NCBI RefSeq assembly: GCF_004025535.1
Contig: NZ_QJRG01000042.1
Coordinates: 244,556-308,555, forward strand
Source of the DNA: Pseudomonas alkylphenolica
GTDB lineage: Bacteria > Pseudomonadota > Gammaproteobacteria > Pseudomonadales > Pseudomonadaceae
Direction of reading: 5' to 3'
DNA: 64,000 bases
Positions 62,019 through 64,000 of this stretch are shown here, one piece after another. Numbering within the stretch: the first letter of the stretch is position 1; every line of letters starts with the position of its first letter. Below the pieces are notes generated by a model that saw nothing but the letters and a program-made list of their open reading frames with translations, searched no databases and had not been told where the DNA came from. The position numbers were made by a program, and so were the translations under genes.

Positions 62019-63203
62019 TTACAGGCGACGGCCGACAAACAGCGCCATCAGCGCGCTGAAGTAAATCAGCCAGGCCACCGGCGCCGTGGTGCCGGTGTAG
62101 CACAGGTTGAGCAACACCCCGGCGAGCATGCCACCGGAAAAAATGGCGCCGTTGAGGATCGCCGATGCCTTGCCGGCGCGGCGTCCCTGGTCGGCCATGG
62201 CCAGCGCCGAGGCGTTGGGGTTGACGAAACCGACGCTGAACACCGCAATGAAAAAGCCCGGCAGCACCAGCCACAAGCTGCTGCTGGGCAAGTGGGCGTC
62301 GATCACCAGCAAGGTACCGCCGAAAAACGGCAGCCACAGTGCCCGACGCAGCACGTCGATCGGCGTGAAGCGCTTCAACAGCGCCCGGTTGAGCTGCCCC
62401 GCCAGCATCACGCCGATGGCATTGGCCGCAAAAAAGTAGCCGAAGGCGCTCGGCGCGATGCCATGCACCTCCATCAGTACGAAGGGTGAGCCGATGATGT
62501 AGCTGAACATGCAGCCCATGACCAGCGCCTGGATCGACACGAAGGTCATGAAACGGCTGGTGCCAAGCAGTTCGCGGTAGTCACGCAGCACCGCGCCCAC
62601 CCCGCCACCGCCATGCCGGGCTAGCGGCGGCTCGTCGAGTACCACCAGCGCATACACAAACAACAATACGCCGAACACCGTCAATGCGCTGAACACGCTG
62701 CGCCAGCCCGCCAGTGCCATGACCCAACCGCCCAGCAACGGTGCCAGGATCGGCGCGGCGCCCATGATCAGGATCAACAGGGAAATGTTTTGCGCACTTT
62801 GCGACAGGTCGCAGCGGTCACGAATGATCGCGAAGGTCAGTACCGCCCCCGCGCAGCCCCCCAGGCCCTGGACAAAGCGCCAGCCGACAAGCCCGGACAG
62901 GCCGTCGACCTGGGTGATCGCCATGCTGGCAAGCACATAAAGCCCCAGCCCGATCAACAGCGGCAACTTGCGCCCGACGCGGTCGCTGACCGGCCCATAG
63001 CAGAGCATGCCGATCAACATGCCGATGAAGTAGGAGGAGAAACTCAGTTCCACCTCGCCGGCGGCCAGGCCAATGTCCTCGCGGATCAGCGAAAACGCCG
63101 GCAGGTACATATCGGTGGACAGCGGCGCAATTGCGGCCAGGCTACCAAGCAAAAACAGGAGTGGCACTGAGACAGGGCGCAGTGCAGTCGTTGTACTGTT
63201 CAA
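62019..63203 (-). CDS. Bcr/CflA-family drug efflux MFS transporter
   Basis: A 394-residue major facilitator protein with 12 helices. The opening LAAIAPLSTDMYLPAFSLI and the conserved YGPVSDRVGRKLPLLIGLGLY (motif A) are hallmarks of Bcr/CflA exporters. WRFVQGLGGCAGAVLTFAII is motif B, and later ILAPLLGGWVMALAGWR is motif C. TTG at 63203 is the best start available, giving a complete N-terminus. It could expel toxic aromatics or drugs. Confidence 0.9.
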   Translation of the reverse strand: MNSTTTALRPVSVPLLFLLGSLAAIAPLSTDMYLPAFSLIREDIGLAAGEVELSFSSYFIGMLIGMLCYGPVSDRVGRKLPLLIGLGLYVLASMAITQVDGLSGLVGWRFVQGLGGCAGAVLTFAIIRDRCDLSQSAQNISLLILIMGAAPILAPLLGGWVMALAGWRSVFSALTVFGVLLFVYALVVLDEPPLARHGGGGVGAVLRDYRELLGTSRFMTFVSIQALVMGCMFSYIIGSPFVLMEVHGIAPSAFGYFFAANAIGVMLAGQLNRALLKRFTPIDVLRRALWLPFFGGTLLVIDAHLPSSSLWLVLPGFFIAVFSVGFVNPNASALAMADQGRRAGKASAILNGAIFSGGMLAGVLLNLCYTGTTAPVAWLIYFSALMALFVGRRL

Positions 63204-63246
63204 GGCGAAGACTCACAGGTTTGATGAGCGGGAAAACAGCGGGGGA

Positions 63247-63272
63247 CTGCAGGCGCACACATGCACCTGCAG
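63247..63272. other. Inverted repeat between the aldolase and efflux genes
   Basis: CTGCAGG (63247-63253) pairs with CCTGCAG (63266-63272) across a 12-nt loop. It lies just after the aldolase stop and may act as a weak terminator. There is no T tract. Confidence 0.35.
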
Positions 63273-63283
63273 GGGTGCGGGGG

Positions 63284-64000
63284 TTAACGCTTGAGCAGGT
63301 CCAGCGCGACGTCGACGATCATGTCTTCCTGACCGCCGACCATGCGCCGCTTGCCCAGCTCGACAAGGATGTCGAGGGTCTTCAGGCCGTACTTGGCGGC
63401 GGCCACTTCGGCGTGACGCAGGAAGCTGGAATAGACGCCGGCATAACCGAGACCGAGGGTTTCGCGGTCGACTCGCACCGGGCGGTCCTGCAGCGGGCGG
63501 ACGATGTCGTCGGCCGCGTCCATCAGGGTGTAGAGGTCGGTGCCGTGGTTCCAGCCCAGGCGCTCGGCGGCAGCGATGAACACCTCCAGCGGCGCGTTAC
63601 CGGCGCCGGCGCCCATGCCGGCGAGGCTGGCGTCGATGCGGTCGCAGCTCTCCTCCACCGCAGTGATCGAGTTGGCCACGCCGAGCGACAGGTTGTGGTG
63701 GGCGTGCATGCCGGTTTCGGTTTCCGGCTTGAGCACCGCCTTGAACGCGCGCATGCGGTCGCGGATGTCCTGCATGTTCATCGCACCGCCGGAGTCGGCC
63801 ATGTAGATGCAGGTGGCGCCGTAGCTTTCCATCAACTTGCCCTGGGCGGCCAACTGCTCGGCCGGGATCATGTGGCTCATCATCAAAAAGCCGACGGTGT
63901 CCATGCCCAGCTCGCGGGCGTACTCGATGTGCTGCTTCGACACGTCGGCTTCGGTGCAGTGCGTGGCCACGCGCACTACCCGCGCGCCGGCGTTGTAGGC
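63284..64000 (-). CDS. 4-hydroxy-2-oxovalerate aldolase (5' end outside window)
   Basis: The visible 238 residues are the C-terminal part of a DmpG/MhpE-type aldolase; the frame continues past base 64000. The TIM-barrel metal-binding part appears as [15 protein letters not shown], with [12 protein letters not shown] before it. The communication domain follows ([20 protein letters not shown]). The enzyme cleaves 4-hydroxy-2-oxovalerate to pyruvate and acetaldehyde, handing the aldehyde to a dehydrogenase through a tunnel. It signals that a meta-cleavage pathway continues beyond the window edge. Confidence 0.92.
   Translation of the reverse strand, partial: AYNAGARVVRVATHCTEADVSKQHIEYARELGMDTVGFLMMSHMIPAEQLAAQGKLMESYGATCIYMADSGGAMNMQDIRDRMRAFKAVLKPETETGMHAHHNLSLGVANSITAVEESCDRIDASLAGMGAGAGNAPLEVFIAAAERLGWNHGTDLYTLMDAADDIVRPLQDRPVRVDRETLGLGYAGVYSSFLRHAEVAAAKYGLKTLDILVELGKRRMVGGQEDMIVDVALDLLKR

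Overview
The window reads as chromosomal DNA of a Pseudomonas, most likely of the P. putida/P. fluorescens type. Support: high GC with strong third-position GC bias, a phu/hem haem-uptake locus in Pseudomonas order, a CsrA/RsmA-type regulator, REP-like palindromes of the type common in this genus, and a versatile catabolic gene content. No phage, insertion sequence, CRISPR array or rRNA operon is visible. Species is inference; no search was run.

Layout. 1-3.3 kb: end of a molybdate ABC transporter (modB partial, modC), a bacterial topoisomerase IB and a csrA paralogue. 3.3-6.3 kb (minus strand): a three-gene operon of PAS histidine kinase, double-domain KaiC-like ATPase and single-domain response regulator. 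6.6-13.2 kb: an accessory stretch between tRNA-Leu(UAA) and tRNA-Cys(GCA), made mostly of small unassigned proteins, with a duplicated small gene plus leader at its two ends and a repeated terminator-like hairpin. 13.5-16.2 kb: alkB and topB.

16.2-25.1 kb: a carnitine catabolism cluster. A BCCT permease imports the substrate. The Rieske oxygenase CntA and reductase CntB split it to trimethylamine and malic semialdehyde. A GabD-like dehydrogenase would yield malate, and a D-malate/tartrate dehydrogenase next to a divergent LysR would yield pyruvate. An XRE-PAS regulator closes the cluster. GTTAAC palindromes with recurring spacing (18 and 11 nt) lie upstream of the permease, cntA and the regulator and look like its operator.

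25.1-34.3 kb: a DUF1275 membrane protein, lipoproteins, a sulfide:quinone-reductase-like flavoprotein with DUF1641, YedK/HMCES, an SLC13 permease and an OmpR-type two-component pair. 34.4-42.3 kb: haem uptake, with the receptor phuR divergent from tonB-phuSTUVW around a Fur-box-like sequence. 42.4-47.1 kb: a racemase, NCS1 permease, GntR regulator and cytosine-deaminase-like amidohydrolase, probably for a hydantoin-, ureide- or pyrimidine-like nitrogen compound.

47.2-54.5 kb (minus strand): a trimeric autotransporter adhesin of 1240 residues with a TPR-like exported protein, a lipoprotein and an unusual REC-HTH-PAS regulator whose phosphoacceptor Asp is Glu. 54.7-64 kb: an aromatic-type catabolic region with a LysR regulator, SDR, FAD monooxygenase, an alpha/beta hydrolase lacking its Ser nucleophile, ferredoxin reductase, chemoreceptor, Bcr/CflA efflux pump and a partial 4-hydroxy-2-oxovalerate aldolase.
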